This document shows positions 23,801-36,100 of a stretch of 64,000 nt of DNA, piece after piece. Positions within the stretch are counted from its first letter, which is position 1; every line of letters begins with the position of its first letter. Both the position numbers and the translations under genes were made by a program. The stretch covers positions 22,575,979 to 22,639,978 of the forward strand of contig NC_134421.1 of the NCBI RefSeq assembly GCF_030867145.1, read 5' to 3'. This DNA comes from Opisthocomus hoazin. Its lineage: Eukaryota > Chordata > Aves > Opisthocomiformes > Opisthocomidae. Under the pieces are notes generated by a model, which worked only from the letters and a program-made list of their open reading frames with translations, ran no database searches and was not told the origin of the DNA.

Positions 23801-26800
23801 CAGTTGTCACCAGCAATGCAAATCATGAAACTTACCACTAGATGTCCGTGCAAGCCAAAATAGTTTTGTTCCCTTAAAAACAGACTGCTTAGATTTTTGA
23901 AGTCTGAAACAATTGTTTTCTAAGCTACAATTTCCTCCCCCTTCGTTCCTTTTTTCCTTTTTATGAAATTTTCATGCAGATGAATACGTGACAAGATGTG
24001 TGTCTTGCTTTACAATTTGTGCACTTTTTGATAGTAGCGAAAGCTGTGAGGAGAGAACATATTTCCTACCTGCAGCAGCTTGGAACTGAGAGTACAAAAG
24101 GTTGCAGTTCCATTTATCTTTTTCTTTTGGTTGATATGCTCTTAGAAAATGCCATGGGGTTTTGGTGTCTTTGACTTTTTATCTGTTATGCCACTTCAGA
24201 AGCTTGGGGCAATCCTAAGCACAAATACAGGCTGGGCAGAGAATGGATTGAGAGCAGCCCTGAGGAGAAGGACTTGGAGGTGCTGGTTGACAAGAAGCTT
24301 AACACAACCTGGGAGTGTGCACTCGCAGCCCAGGTGGCCAACCGTGTCCTGGGCTACATCAAAAGCAGTGTGGCCAGCAGGTTGGGGAGGTGATTCTGCC
24401 CCTCTACTCCGCTCTGGTGAGACCCCACCCGGAGTCCTGCATCCAGCTCTGGAGCCCCCAGCACAGGAAAGACATGGAGCTGTTGGAGCGGGTCCAGAGG
24501 AGGGCCACAAAAATGATCTGAGGGCTGGAGCCCCTCTCCTGTGAGGAAAAGCTGAGAGAGTTGGGGCTGTTCAGCTTGGAGAAGAGAAGGCTCTGGGGTG
24601 ACCTTATAGCAGCCTTCTGGTACATGAAGGGGCCTACAAGAAAGCTGGAGAGGGACATTTTACCAGGGCATGTAGTGATAGGACAGGGGTAATGCCTTCA
24701 AGCTGAGAGAGGGCAGATTTAGATTAGATATTAGGAAGAAATTTTTCATAATGAGGGTGGTGAGGCACTGGAACAGGTTGCCCGGAGAAGCTGTGGATGC
24801 CCCCTCACAGGCAGTGTTCAAGGCCAGGTTGAATGGGGCTTTGAGCGACCTGGTCTAGTGGAAGGTGTCCCTGCTCATGGCAGGGGGCTTTGGAACTAGA
24901 TGAACTTTAAGGTCCCTTCCAACCCAAACCATTTTATGATTCTGTGTATTTCTTACTCTCAAGTAAGCTGCAGGATTCAGACCCAACTTTAAATCCTGTG
25001 TTCCTAATTCTGAGCTTTGGCTTACAGTTTGGTAGTTACATTTGGTATCTGGAGCTTATGAAAGCAAAGATCTGAGACAGAGGAAAGTACTGTTGCCTAG
25101 TTGCTGGGTTTTTGTTTGGGTGGGTTTGGAGTTTTTTTTGGGGGGGGGTGTTCTTTTTTCTTTTTTTTTTTTAAACAGTGATCATAATAACACTGTTTTG
25201 TTAGAAATTCTTAGGGATGTGCTGCCTTGGATTTTCTTTGTGCTGTCTTGTGTGTACCAGAACTTTATCCTCTCACATGGTTTATTGTCCTTAGGATCAC
25301 TGACTGGTTTTCCTCATACAGCTGTTGGTTTAACAGTTGAAAATGTCTTTATATTGAGTTTGGAAATCGCTGTTCTGTGTTTCTCAACGACCGACAAAAT
25401 TCAGGAATGCAAAATAGATACTGTATTGATTAGAAGGTTCTTGAGAACTTGTGCTATTACTGTTTGAAATTGGTTGTGCAGATAGGACAGTCAGTGAGGA
25501 GAATGTTCTGCATTCTTATTTCTTCGCTCTTAGCTTCTCAGCAAAATTGAGTAAAGCAGAATACAAAGTTGCAGTTGTTGCTTTGCCTATACTAGTGTTG
25601 TAACTCTGGTAGATTTTCCTCAGACCTTTTCCCATCTTAGTGGTGGAGGAAGGAAAAATGGGAAAGAAAACCTAAATGTAAGACTTTCTTGACATGATTA
25701 TGTCTTTTAGTGGAATGGGCACTGACATGCAACATTTATTTTCCTATTTGAAAGATAGATTTTCATTTTGCTTATAGTTCAGGGGTTTATAAAATCAAGT
25801 GGTAAGTGTTTAAGATAGGTCCATGAAAGATTTAAAGAGTGGAATGGTAGAAAACATTGTATGTTCAATTGTATGTGTAAAGAAGGTGAGGTATTTGCAG
25901 TGATGGTGGAGATTTAACGTTTTTCGTGTTTGAGTTTCATGTTGTACAAAGTTATGCTTAGTACACTGCAAACATGGACCTCTTAGGCACCAATCCAGTT
26001 ATGCTAAAATGGCAGAGTAGTTGGTTTCAAAGCTTTGTAACTTCCCTAAAATTCAGTTACAGTCCTCCCTCCCCCAGATCCCTGGGAAGTGTCAGTAATG
26101 ATCAGATTAATCATCTTGCTTCTAATATTGAAAAAAACTAATGAGGCATATTAGAATACTTCCTCATTTCCCACATCTGTCGGTTTGCAGCTTTCTCACA
26201 CTGATTTGGTATTGTCACATTTAACAAAACTCTTTCTGGAAGGGTCACAAGAAACAACCAGATAAACTTTGAAAACGAGGAAGTGACACTTATCAGTGAT
26301 ATTTCAGGGTTGAACTTTGGGCAGGTATCTTCCAGACTGTCCATGAAACCTTAACTCTTCTTCAGAGACAACTTGATAGGAATTCAACGTTGAGAATTAT
26401 CTGCTCTTCTTCCAGCTGAAATGATGGTGTATGGAGTAGCACAATTTGTTAGTGTGACAGACTGTGACTGTGATAAGTAGTAGTAAAAGCTGTATGTGTC
26501 TGATGTCTGTGGCCTCTGCTTGAACTCCCGTTAACAAGCCATAATTAGAGCATTACTAGCATCATAGTTTGATTCTTAGTGTACTGCCGAAGTAAAAATA
26601 ACATTTCATATAATCTGTCAGATAGAGATGCTTGTGCTTAGTTTTTTATTGACTCAAATAAGCTCCGTGTTTAAGTTTATTCCGTGCCCCTGGAAGGGGC
26701 AGGCAGAATGAGCAGAGAAGAGTTGCCCTTTCAGTAGAGGTTTCTAACCTGAGTTACAGCAGAGCCAGGATTCTTCTGTACTGAAAGCAAAAGCAGCATG

Positions 26801-26860
26801 TGAAATCTTTGAACTGTGACTGTACTTGATTGCTAATTATATGTCCTTGTGTTTGTTCAG
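20801..26860 (+). other. CEP83: CEP83 5' intron region
   Basis: Mostly AT-rich intronic DNA between the CpG island and the first coding exon. It holds one CR1 copy (24205-24945). Further non-coding 5' exons may exist but none can be proven by eye. Confidence 0.6.
24205..24945 (+). mobile_element. CR1 LINE, about 740 bp 3' part
   Basis: A continuous match to the avian CR1 3' region: ggctgggcagagaatgg, the ctggagcccccagcac block, ggtccagaggagggccac, gctgtggatgccccctcaca, ctgctcatggcaggggg and a terminal ccattttatgattctg. It contains the end of the ORF2 region, broken by stops, plus the 3' UTR. Inserted in the sense direction in the first CEP83 intron. The short ORFs over it are remnants, not host genes. 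Confidence 0.93.
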
Positions 26861-27120
26861 GTGACTTGATCTTCTGGGATGTGAGCAGAAAAAGTGGATG
26901 GCATTGTAGATTGGTTATAAGTTAATTTTTATCCTGTCGTCTCCATACTTATTGTGAACAGTCCTCATAAAATGGATGCTTTTGGCAGTCTCCTTCCCCC
27001 AGTGGTTGGAAATGGTGACACGGCTAATTCGCAAGAATTACAAAAACTTCTGATTGATGAAAAAATGCGAAGTGAACATCATAAAGCAAATTATCAAACT
27101 ATAAAGGCAGAACATCTAAG
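26861..27120 (+). CDS. CEP83: CEP83 first coding exon (5' UTR 26861-26971, CDS 26972-27120)
   Basis: The acceptor is tgtttgttcag and the donor GTACAC. 111 nt of 5' UTR precede the ATG and contain two tiny uORFs: ATG-TGA at 26879-26884 and a three-codon uORF at 26898-26909. Codes residues 1 to about 50, including the conserved [13 protein letters not shown], and leaves two bases (AG) for the next exon. Confidence 0.93.
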
Positions 27121-30100
27121 GTACACTAATTTAAACAGGTTTCTTCATTTGAGTTAGAACAAGGTGAAGCTAAATGTTACGTGAAAGGAATTTATGTGTG
27201 TGTGTTAGCTACTTCTGTATTTAAGGACAGATTTGAGCATTGTTCATATTAGAAAATAAACAATTCAAAATACCTTAAGACATTGCAGACTGAGTTTCTG
27301 AAAAACATTTTATGCTTGTCAATAGGGGAGAACTTTTCAATATATTACAGGAAGAGGATAGTAATAGTTTAGTTCTAACTAAATTCTAAAATATTTGTAT
27401 ATTTGCTTCTGCACATGAGTTTTTTGAGCTTCAAGATCTAACTTTAGAGGGCAAATATAAAATAAGTGTCTTTTATCTTGCAGATTACAGGAGGAATGTA
27501 CAAAATTACAAGAAGAACTGAAGCGGTTGTTAGTTGAAAAGCAGACTGCACATGACAAATTTCAGTTTCTTCTTGCTGAATATCGAGAGGAGTTGCTGGG
27601 TAAAACACAAGAGCTGGAAAAACTGAAGTTGCAAGTGAGAGAATTTACTGGCAGGACTTAATATGCTTTTTAATCCTGTAATAGGGCCATGTGTGTATTT
27701 CTGTTTATGTATCATGTATATACCTAGCTTGCATGCATTTCAGATATCTTGAAATTTACCTAGCCTGAGTAATGTTTCTTCTCTAGAGTGACTGTGGGAT
27801 GCAATTATTGTTTTCTTGTTTAACTGAATCTTCCAAATCTTGTTGTTACACGCTATGTGAATAGTAAGACCCTCAGTCTCTGTGCATGCTCTCCTGTTAC
27901 AGGGAGAATCATCTGCCCTGGAGGGTAACTTAGATGCCTGAATTTGTTTGGATAAGTGACTTGAAAAATAGGTATTTGTTTCTCTTTGTGATGTCAGCTT
28001 TCCTCATCTTAAAAAAAGCAAACAAAGAAACAAAAACAAACCCAAACCAAAACCAAAGCCCCGACATTTAAGATAACTTGGATGACACTTTCTGTAACTG
28101 CTAGTTTCCTTAAACTAGTGCAGGATGTGTTCTTAGGAAACAAACATAGTAACTAACAAAGATCCCAGACTCCAAATGGAGGAGATGTGCCTCGGTACTG
28201 TAACTAGAATTAGTTTTCAGGGACTTCAGGGTACAGATAAGTGGAAGAAAAGTAGCATAGATTAGAATATGTCACAGGGTGTGGATTAAGGGTTTTTTAA
28301 CACGTTTTCTTGGTGGATAGTTTACTGTATTAGCCATACCCAAGAAAACTTAACAAAATAGGATGCAGCATGGAGCCTGAGGCATGGAATGTTTCCTGAT
28401 CTTAGTTTCATTTCAAACCAGTACCCATGTATCTAATGTGTTTTACAAATAATTGGTTTGGTATTGCTCATTTTGATTTTTTTGGGGGTTGGTTCACTTA
28501 CTGTTGAAGTTTTTCCAAACACTAATTCTTTATCTTTTATGTGAGACCACTTTTCCTTCCCCTCCCTCCCCCACAAAGGAGATAAATCTCTTGGCAGTTC
28601 AGTTTGACATTTGTATTGCTTCTGCCAGCAAATACTGACGTTTTGAATGTTTCTGTTATCTTCCCAGAGTATTTCTGGTTCACTAATATCATGGTTCTTT
28701 GCTTCTGTAACTACTATTGAAAATTCCTTAGAAAAACGTAGAAAATAAAGCAGGATTCCTAAAATCATATTTGAAATATTTTATTCCTGTCTGTTTGTCC
28801 TATCACAGTGTAAATAAATGAATATGACTAATTATTTATGATACCTTTCTGTCTTAAGGTGCTAACTCCTCAAAAGTTAGAACTGTTAAAAGCACAAATA
28901 CAGCAAGAATTGGAATCTCCTATGACAGAACGTTATCGGAAGCTGGAAAATGTAAGTAGTAAGTATTGAAATTCTATTTCATTTAGAGTAGTGATCACGA
29001 GTTTATACTTGTTCTTAAAACATTAGGAAAATATAACTGAAAGGGGAGCAAAGTACGACATTCTTTGTCTAGTACTGTTGCCCCAGGCAGTGAAGGTGGA
29101 AACCCTAGAAAAGGGAGAAGGAGGGATTCAGTTCATCAAATGTAACTTGTGAAATGATAGGAACATTGCATGGACATCTGCAGGAAATAAATCTGAAAAC
29201 TTCTCTGATGGATGGTTTTGGTTTTTTTGTCTAACTTAGGAAGTGGAAAAATACAGAACAGAATATAACAAACTTCGTTATGAACATACTTTTCTGAAAT
29301 CAGAATTTGAACATCAAAAGGAAGAACACACACGTATTTTAGAAGAGAAGAAAATAAAATATGAAGCTGAGGTACACAGAATGTTACAGTAGCTTAGAAT
29401 GTATCTGATGACAAAGCTGCTTGAACACTGTGAAAACGTTGGTACTTGATGGGTTGTCAGTTTGACACCATTTCGTAATGTAGTGTTTGTTTCCGTTCTG
29501 TTAATTCTCAAAACACTTTTATGACTTTGCCTAAAGCTGTCTCTGTAGGTTTGCTCAGTGATGTGTCTCAATGTCGCTTGTACTGTTATAAGTAAGAATA
29601 GACTTGCCTTCTGATAAATGACAGCCAGTAGCTTTGCTTAATGCTTTTTTTAATCGCATGTGTGATGGAGTTTGAGACATTATGGTAATCTGAAATTAAT
29701 AAATTATCTGAGCAACCGATGTAAGTTTAGATTTTGAATTACTTATGTGGTAACTAGTCCAAGAAGAAGGCAGCAGAAAATGTGGTTAATGCCAGACAAG
29801 GATACATTTTGCAACTAAGTTGGATTATGACAGTGGTGGTCAAAAGGATACTGAAAACTTTGATAACTATTTCAGTTGAATAAACCATTCATGATTTTTT
29901 TTTGTTTCAGAACTGGGCTTTCAAAGTGTAGCTAAATAAATTGCCAGCTTGTTTATGTTTTAAATATATGCAGCAATGTAAATGAGTGTTGCATATGTCA
30001 TTTGCATATTCATTTAAGTATTTGTCTGGAAGCATATATCCTAAAATGCCGGGTTTGAATGTATTAGTCCAAACATGAGACACAAATCAAAGCAATCATT

Positions 30101-33100
30101 GCTTTCAAAATCAATCCAAATTTGCAAACGCAGTGCATTAAAAACAGAACAGTTTTCCTTCCCTGAGCTAAACCCACATGCTGCTTTACAGCCTGTCTCT
30201 CTTGTGGGCTTATTGAGTTTGTGCTAGTCCTGCAGCTAATTAGCACACTGACAGAGAATGAAACTACCTTGAGCTGAGGGCGCAATGTGCTCTAGTTTCT
30301 CTGTCTTAGAGTCTTTTTAATCTTCCATACCATTTAGCACAAGGAGGGTACAAAAACATCCTAATTCTTAAATGATGGCTTGGGCATGTCATGCAAGAAG
30401 TGTTTGAATATCCGCATAAAAGCAATTTGGAGGGCTTTTGCTGCAGAAATTGGCTTGGCTGCATAGAGATCACTGATGCAACTTCTAAAAGCACTGCTGC
30501 AGATCAGAGTTTGGACTATTCTTCAAATATCAAGACAATTCTTACATACCTTACTTTCTCACTGTTTTGCCCCCAGTATTACATTCAGTCCACATAACTA
30601 ATTTTGAAACACTAGAATCTACATATTTGTAATATATTTGTTAGTTACAGTCTCGAGATCAGTTTGTACCTATCATACTACTTTGTAACAGAAAGATGGG
30701 GTGGTTTTTGCTTTATTTTCTGTCCGACAGGGCCCAATCATGTTGGCTGTCTTGAGTTACTGGCAGATTTGGGTTTTGTTGTGCTTATAGAATTGTGGAA
30801 TCATAGTATAAGTTGAAAGAGACCTCCCTCTAGTCCAACATCCCACTTAAAATATTGAATAGCTCAGGGCCATGTCCAGTCAGGTCTTGAACATCTGAGA
30901 GGATGGAGATTCCACAACCTTTCTGGGCAAACTATTCCAGTATTTAACCATCTTCATGGTAAACTTTTCTCCTAAAATCTAATTGGAATTTCACATGTTC
31001 CAACTTGTTTCCATTGCCCCTCTTCCCATCATCGTGCATCTCCTTCTGTTCTCCAAGCTGAAGAGGCATAGTCTCTCAGCCTGTCCTTATATGTCACGTT
31101 CCCCAACCTCTTAACCATCTTGGTGACTGTTCACTGGACTTGCTCCAGTCTGTCATTATGCTTCATGTACTGGACACAAACTCCAAATGCCGTCTTACAA
31201 GTACTGGAAGGGGACAAAGGATCACTTCCTGGATCACTAGCTATCCTTCTGTATATCTACCAGGGTGCAGTTGGTCATCTTTGCTGCAAGGTTATGCTGC
31301 TGACTGATGTTCAACTTGTTGTCCACTAGGACCCCCAGATCCTTTTCCGTGGAGCTGCTTCTCAGACAGTTGCCCCCAGCATGTACTGTTCCACTTGGTT
31401 ACTCCATCCTAGATGCATGATTTGTACTTGCTCTTGTTGAAGAGGTTCCAGTCAGCCCATTCCTCCAGCCTGTCCAGATCTCTCTGAATAGCAGTTCTGC
31501 TTTCCAGCACATCGACCATTTCCCCCCAGTCTGGTGTCACCTGCAAGCTTGCTGAAAGTGTACTCCATCCCATCATCCAGGTCACTAACAAGGACATCAA
31601 TCAGTACTGGACCCTGCACTGATCTCAGAAAGACCCTGCTAGTTACAGGCAGTCAGCTGGGCTTCGCAACATTGGTCATTGCCCTTTGAGCGTGGCAACC
31701 CAGCCAGTTTTCCACCCACTTTATCATTTACTCTTTCAGCCCAAATCTCACCAATTTGGTGAGAGAGAAGGTTATGGGAGACTGTATCAAAGGCCTTGTT
31801 AAAATCAAGGTATACAAGATCCACTGCCCTCTCCTTGTCTGCAGTGCCAGTCACTACTTTCTAGGAAGAAGAGAAGTAGGTCAGGCATGATTTGCCCTTG
31901 GTAGACCCTGCTTTCCATTACCTTGTCTTTCATGTGTTTAGAAATGGCTTTTAAGAGGTTTTGCTTCATAACTTTTGCAGAGACTGATGTGAAGCTGACT
32001 ACGCTTTAGTTATCTGGACCCTTGACCTTCTTGCTGTTCTTGATGATGGATGTGCTGTCTGTCTCTTTCCAGTCATCAGATCGCCAAGACTTTTCAAAGA
32101 TGATAGAGAATAGCCTTGCAGTGATACCAGTGAGCTCCTTCAAAATGCTTGGATGCATTCCAAGGACTTGTGTGTGTCCAGTGGATTAAACGATCCCTAG
32201 CATTTTCTTCCTCTACTCTGGGTACTGCTTTACTCCCACAGATTGCTGGCGGGCTTAGAGACATCTGAGACCCAAGGACAGGCCTTATCAGTGAAAACTG
32301 AAGCAAAAAAGGCATCAAAGAATGAGTCTGTTGATTTTCCTACTCTAAGAAAGAAATGTGAATGTAATTTCTTAATATTTTAAATGCACACTGCTGCTCT
32401 TTCCTGAATTGTCAACTGCTGTATTTGTTGCTGTCTGGCACCTAAGCAATGTAAAAGCTTCTATTTTTCTGATTAACAACTATCAGATTGCAAGGCTGGA
32501 TAAAGATAAAGAAGAACTCCATAATCAGCTGCTTAGTGTTGATCCCACGAGGGACAGTAAACGTGTGGAGGCACTCTCTAGAGAAAAGGCACAACTTTAT
32601 CAGAAGTTGAAAGGCTTAGAAGCAGAAGTTGCAGAACTAAGAGCAGAAAGAGACAATTGTGGTGTGCAAGCAGAAAATGTTCAAAGAGTACAAGTACGAC
32701 AGTTAGCTGAGATGCAGGCTATGACAAGGTCTCTAGAGGTAAGATGACTCTTTTTTTTTCCTTTTTTTTCTTTTTAAAATTTTGCCTCCTTGTAGAGCGT
32801 ACTGAGAGTAACGCTTGGCCTGATGAAACTGTCATGAAGTCCCTGATCATTTTGCCATTGACTTCATAATTTGAATTTGTACATTTCAGATTTAAAACCA
32901 AATTGTAAGTACATTGGGAGTCATGTACTGCCAATTCAACTTTGGAAAGGTGGAAAGCTCAAATGAGATTCTGTTAAATGATCCTCTTTCTAAACATGCG
33001 AGTGATATCCATGTTTGCAGTCAGTAAGAGGGTCGTGTCACCACTTGTCACTTGGCTGGAGTTAGAAACTGACCACAATATGTTAATAATCTGCTACAGT

Positions 33101-36100
33101 AAATTTTTTTATTCTTTTCAAAAATGTCATATGATGGTCCCCTGGTTCTTTCAAGTCAATAGCAAGAGACAGCACTGCTCCAAAAATTTTACAAATACGT
33201 CCTTTCTTCAAGGCAGAAAAGAAGTCTGCTGAACTGCAGATCGATCGAATTGAGAAAGAACTGCAGATGAGTCATGAGCAAAACATTCTCTTAACTAGCA
33301 AACTTCACAAATCTGAACGAGAAGTCAGTTCCTTAGCTGCTAAAGTAAGTGCATTTATGGTATCTGAAATGCATTTTTCATATCCTGTTACATTTAAGTT
33401 TTTCTGTTTGTATTTTACATGAAGTGATGACGTCTTACGCTGTGACTTAAAATAGGTTTGGGGTTTTTTTGCCAATTTCAGTTGGAAGATACAGAATATG
33501 TGACTTTACAGGAAAAATGTCATCCCTAGAAGTACCTTTAGAGGTACTAGATTGTGGTTATGGTCTTTTTATTTCATTTTTCTGGATTCATTTTTTAGAT
33601 CTTTTTTCTAAACAGAACAGGGCTTGAAGAGGTGTCTTTATATTCATGTTTTTAGTACTCAGGAAAATAGCCAGTCTTATTTGATGGGAACAGACATTGC
33701 TTTTTCATAGTGTGTAAAGTCCAATAGAGCTTTAAATTGATTTTTTGTTGTTGTTGTTTTTATTTTTCAAATGGAGCTATGGCTTCTGTAGATCTTAAAA
33801 AGTATCTTCTGAACGGGCTAGGTTAGCTACAGGAAGCAAGCTGCATTGCAGTCACCTGCGGAGATTGAGGTTGTGTTAGAAGCAGGACAGTCACATTAGC
33901 TCAGCGTTCTTCCTGGGCTAATGCCAGCAAGCTTGTACAGAAACATTTCTGTACAGCACTGCATCATTTTAAGTAGATCATTGTCTTGCAGCATGCTTGC
34001 GTGTCTTAGTTGTTTGCTTGGCACCGGATCTTAGAGGTTTTTGTTCTATTTTGCATGCTTTTTTTTTTTTTTTTTTATATCTTAGAGAAATTTTGAGAAA
34101 AATATTTAAGGAAAAAAAGATCAGAAGGTTTCTAGTTTAGGGAAAACTTATAAGTGCTTAAGAAACTTGACATCACTCTTTAGTATTTCAGCATAATTAG
34201 GTTAGTATAGATGCCAGATTCGGAGTTTTATCTGGTTGCAGTGACTCCTCAGCTACACAACTTTAAAAAGACAGATCCTTTATGCAATTTCATGTGTGTT
34301 TATTTCACTGAACAAGAAAAATTGAAACACTAGTAAACCGTTTTGCCTTCAGATGTTGCAGAATACTTACATTGCTTTATGTAAATTTGAGTCAGGATAC
34401 TAGTCCTAATGAAATAGTTAATTGGGTGAATTTTAGCTTTATGCTGTCTCTTACTAGCTTCTTTCTGGAGAGAATACCGGGTAATAAATTTTGATCACAT
34501 TTGTCAGTTCCTGGTAGCAAATTGAATCCCCTGTGTTTTCTTACCTTTCTAGAGAGGCTACAGTTAGTTCTGAACTAACTGTAAAGCCAGTAACTTCAGT
34601 CTTCTATATCTAGCTGAATGCAGAATTATTTTAAGCTCTCTGTTGACTTAAAGCTATCCTGCATTTCTGAATATATTTTCCAAAGCAACACTGACATGTG
34701 CTTTGTATGGGTACAGCAGTTAATATTGTCTCAACAATATGCCTCAAGAAAGGTACAATACAGGAAGAAACCTTTAACTTCTACTATAGTCATTCTTTAA
34801 CAGTCTCAGATTTAATTCAAAACAGGCTTTACAATGCACATTTATGAGTGTGAAGTAGTTAATTTTGGTCCTTAATCCATAAAAGTTCTATTTTACCATA
34901 AGAATAGGATATACCTATACCAGTATTTAAAGCCTTTTTATACAATGTGTCATACTTGTCTCACATGAATAGTAAATAGGAGGGGGAAACTTCTGTTAAA
35001 CACTTTTTAATGAATTGTCTATCAGAATATATAGAAGATTGTTACAGACTTTATTTTTTGTATCAACTTATGTTCTCTGCTCACCTCCAGAAGCAGGAGA
35101 AAATTAAAATGTTCAGTGGTGTTTCCTGAAGGAAGTAGAAACTAATTTCTGTAGTAACCTCCACCACCTTCTGCACGCGCTCAAACTTATCCTGAGCACA
35201 GGTGCACACATTTGTCTTCTGGATTTTGTGCCTTAAAAAAGCCACCTTAAATCAATGCAGGTTGCCCTGAAATGTTCTCAGCTTAGTATTTAAGCAACCA
35301 AATCCACCGTGTAGTTACTTAATAAGCTACTATGTCATTCTTAACCTTTTGCCACTCGTATATGCTAGCAGGTTGTAATTACATTTGTCATTGTGAATGG
35401 ATTTTCATTATAAGTGCTTTCCTCTAGATACTTAATTCTCATTGACCGTGTAATTACTGCATACTAATGCCTAAACTATAGAAAGTTTCCATGCAAGCAG
35501 TAATTGTCTTTGATTTGATGTTCTTAAAGCTCCTGCTTTTATGAGTCCATTTGATGTGTATGTCATAGTTGTAGAGAAGTATTTTATTTAAAATGCACTT
35601 TAATACTATGACAGCCTGGATTTTGAGACAGTGGTATAGCACTCCAGAAGGTCAGGGGGACTATAAGTAGTAATCAAATTTAAATTACTTGGAGGAGCAA
35701 TTGATAATCTGGTTTTGCATAGCACAGTTTTGTTTTACTTAGGGAGATTAAATTTATTTTAGCTTGACTCTGAGGGATCTTTAGTCAGCAGTGAAGTATG
35801 TGTAAACTGACATGCTAATGCTTGAGTTAGCGAGGCATAAGAGTCTTATGCAATTTGGATCAGTGTCGTATCAACAAGATATTTCCAATGAGTGGTCTTT
35901 TCAGAAATACCCCAATATTCAGAGGCTAGCTTGTAGAATGTATAGTATTTACTCAGCAACCAGGTTTTCACAGGCAGTCCCGCACATCTGTGCATACATT
36001 ACCAAGGCTTCTTAAAAGAGTGACTTTTCTACACTGTAGCTTGTAATAACTGGATGGTTAAAGACGAAATACATGTCACAAGTCATATAGCCTGGGTCCT

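Larger units (their letters stand above)
27121..32486 (+). other. CEP83: CEP83 introns between coding exons 1 and 5
   Basis: Intronic AT-rich DNA lies around the exons at 27484, 28859 and 29240. The 3.1 kb intron 29372-32486 holds the reverse CR1. An A/C-rich stretch lies at about 28015-28060. Nothing else was recognised. Confidence 0.7.

Noticed and set aside
24149-24658. ORFs of 68-131 codons at about 24.2-24.6 kb
   Set aside because: They lie in the CR1 copy and represent its decayed ORF2 end and UTR, not host genes.
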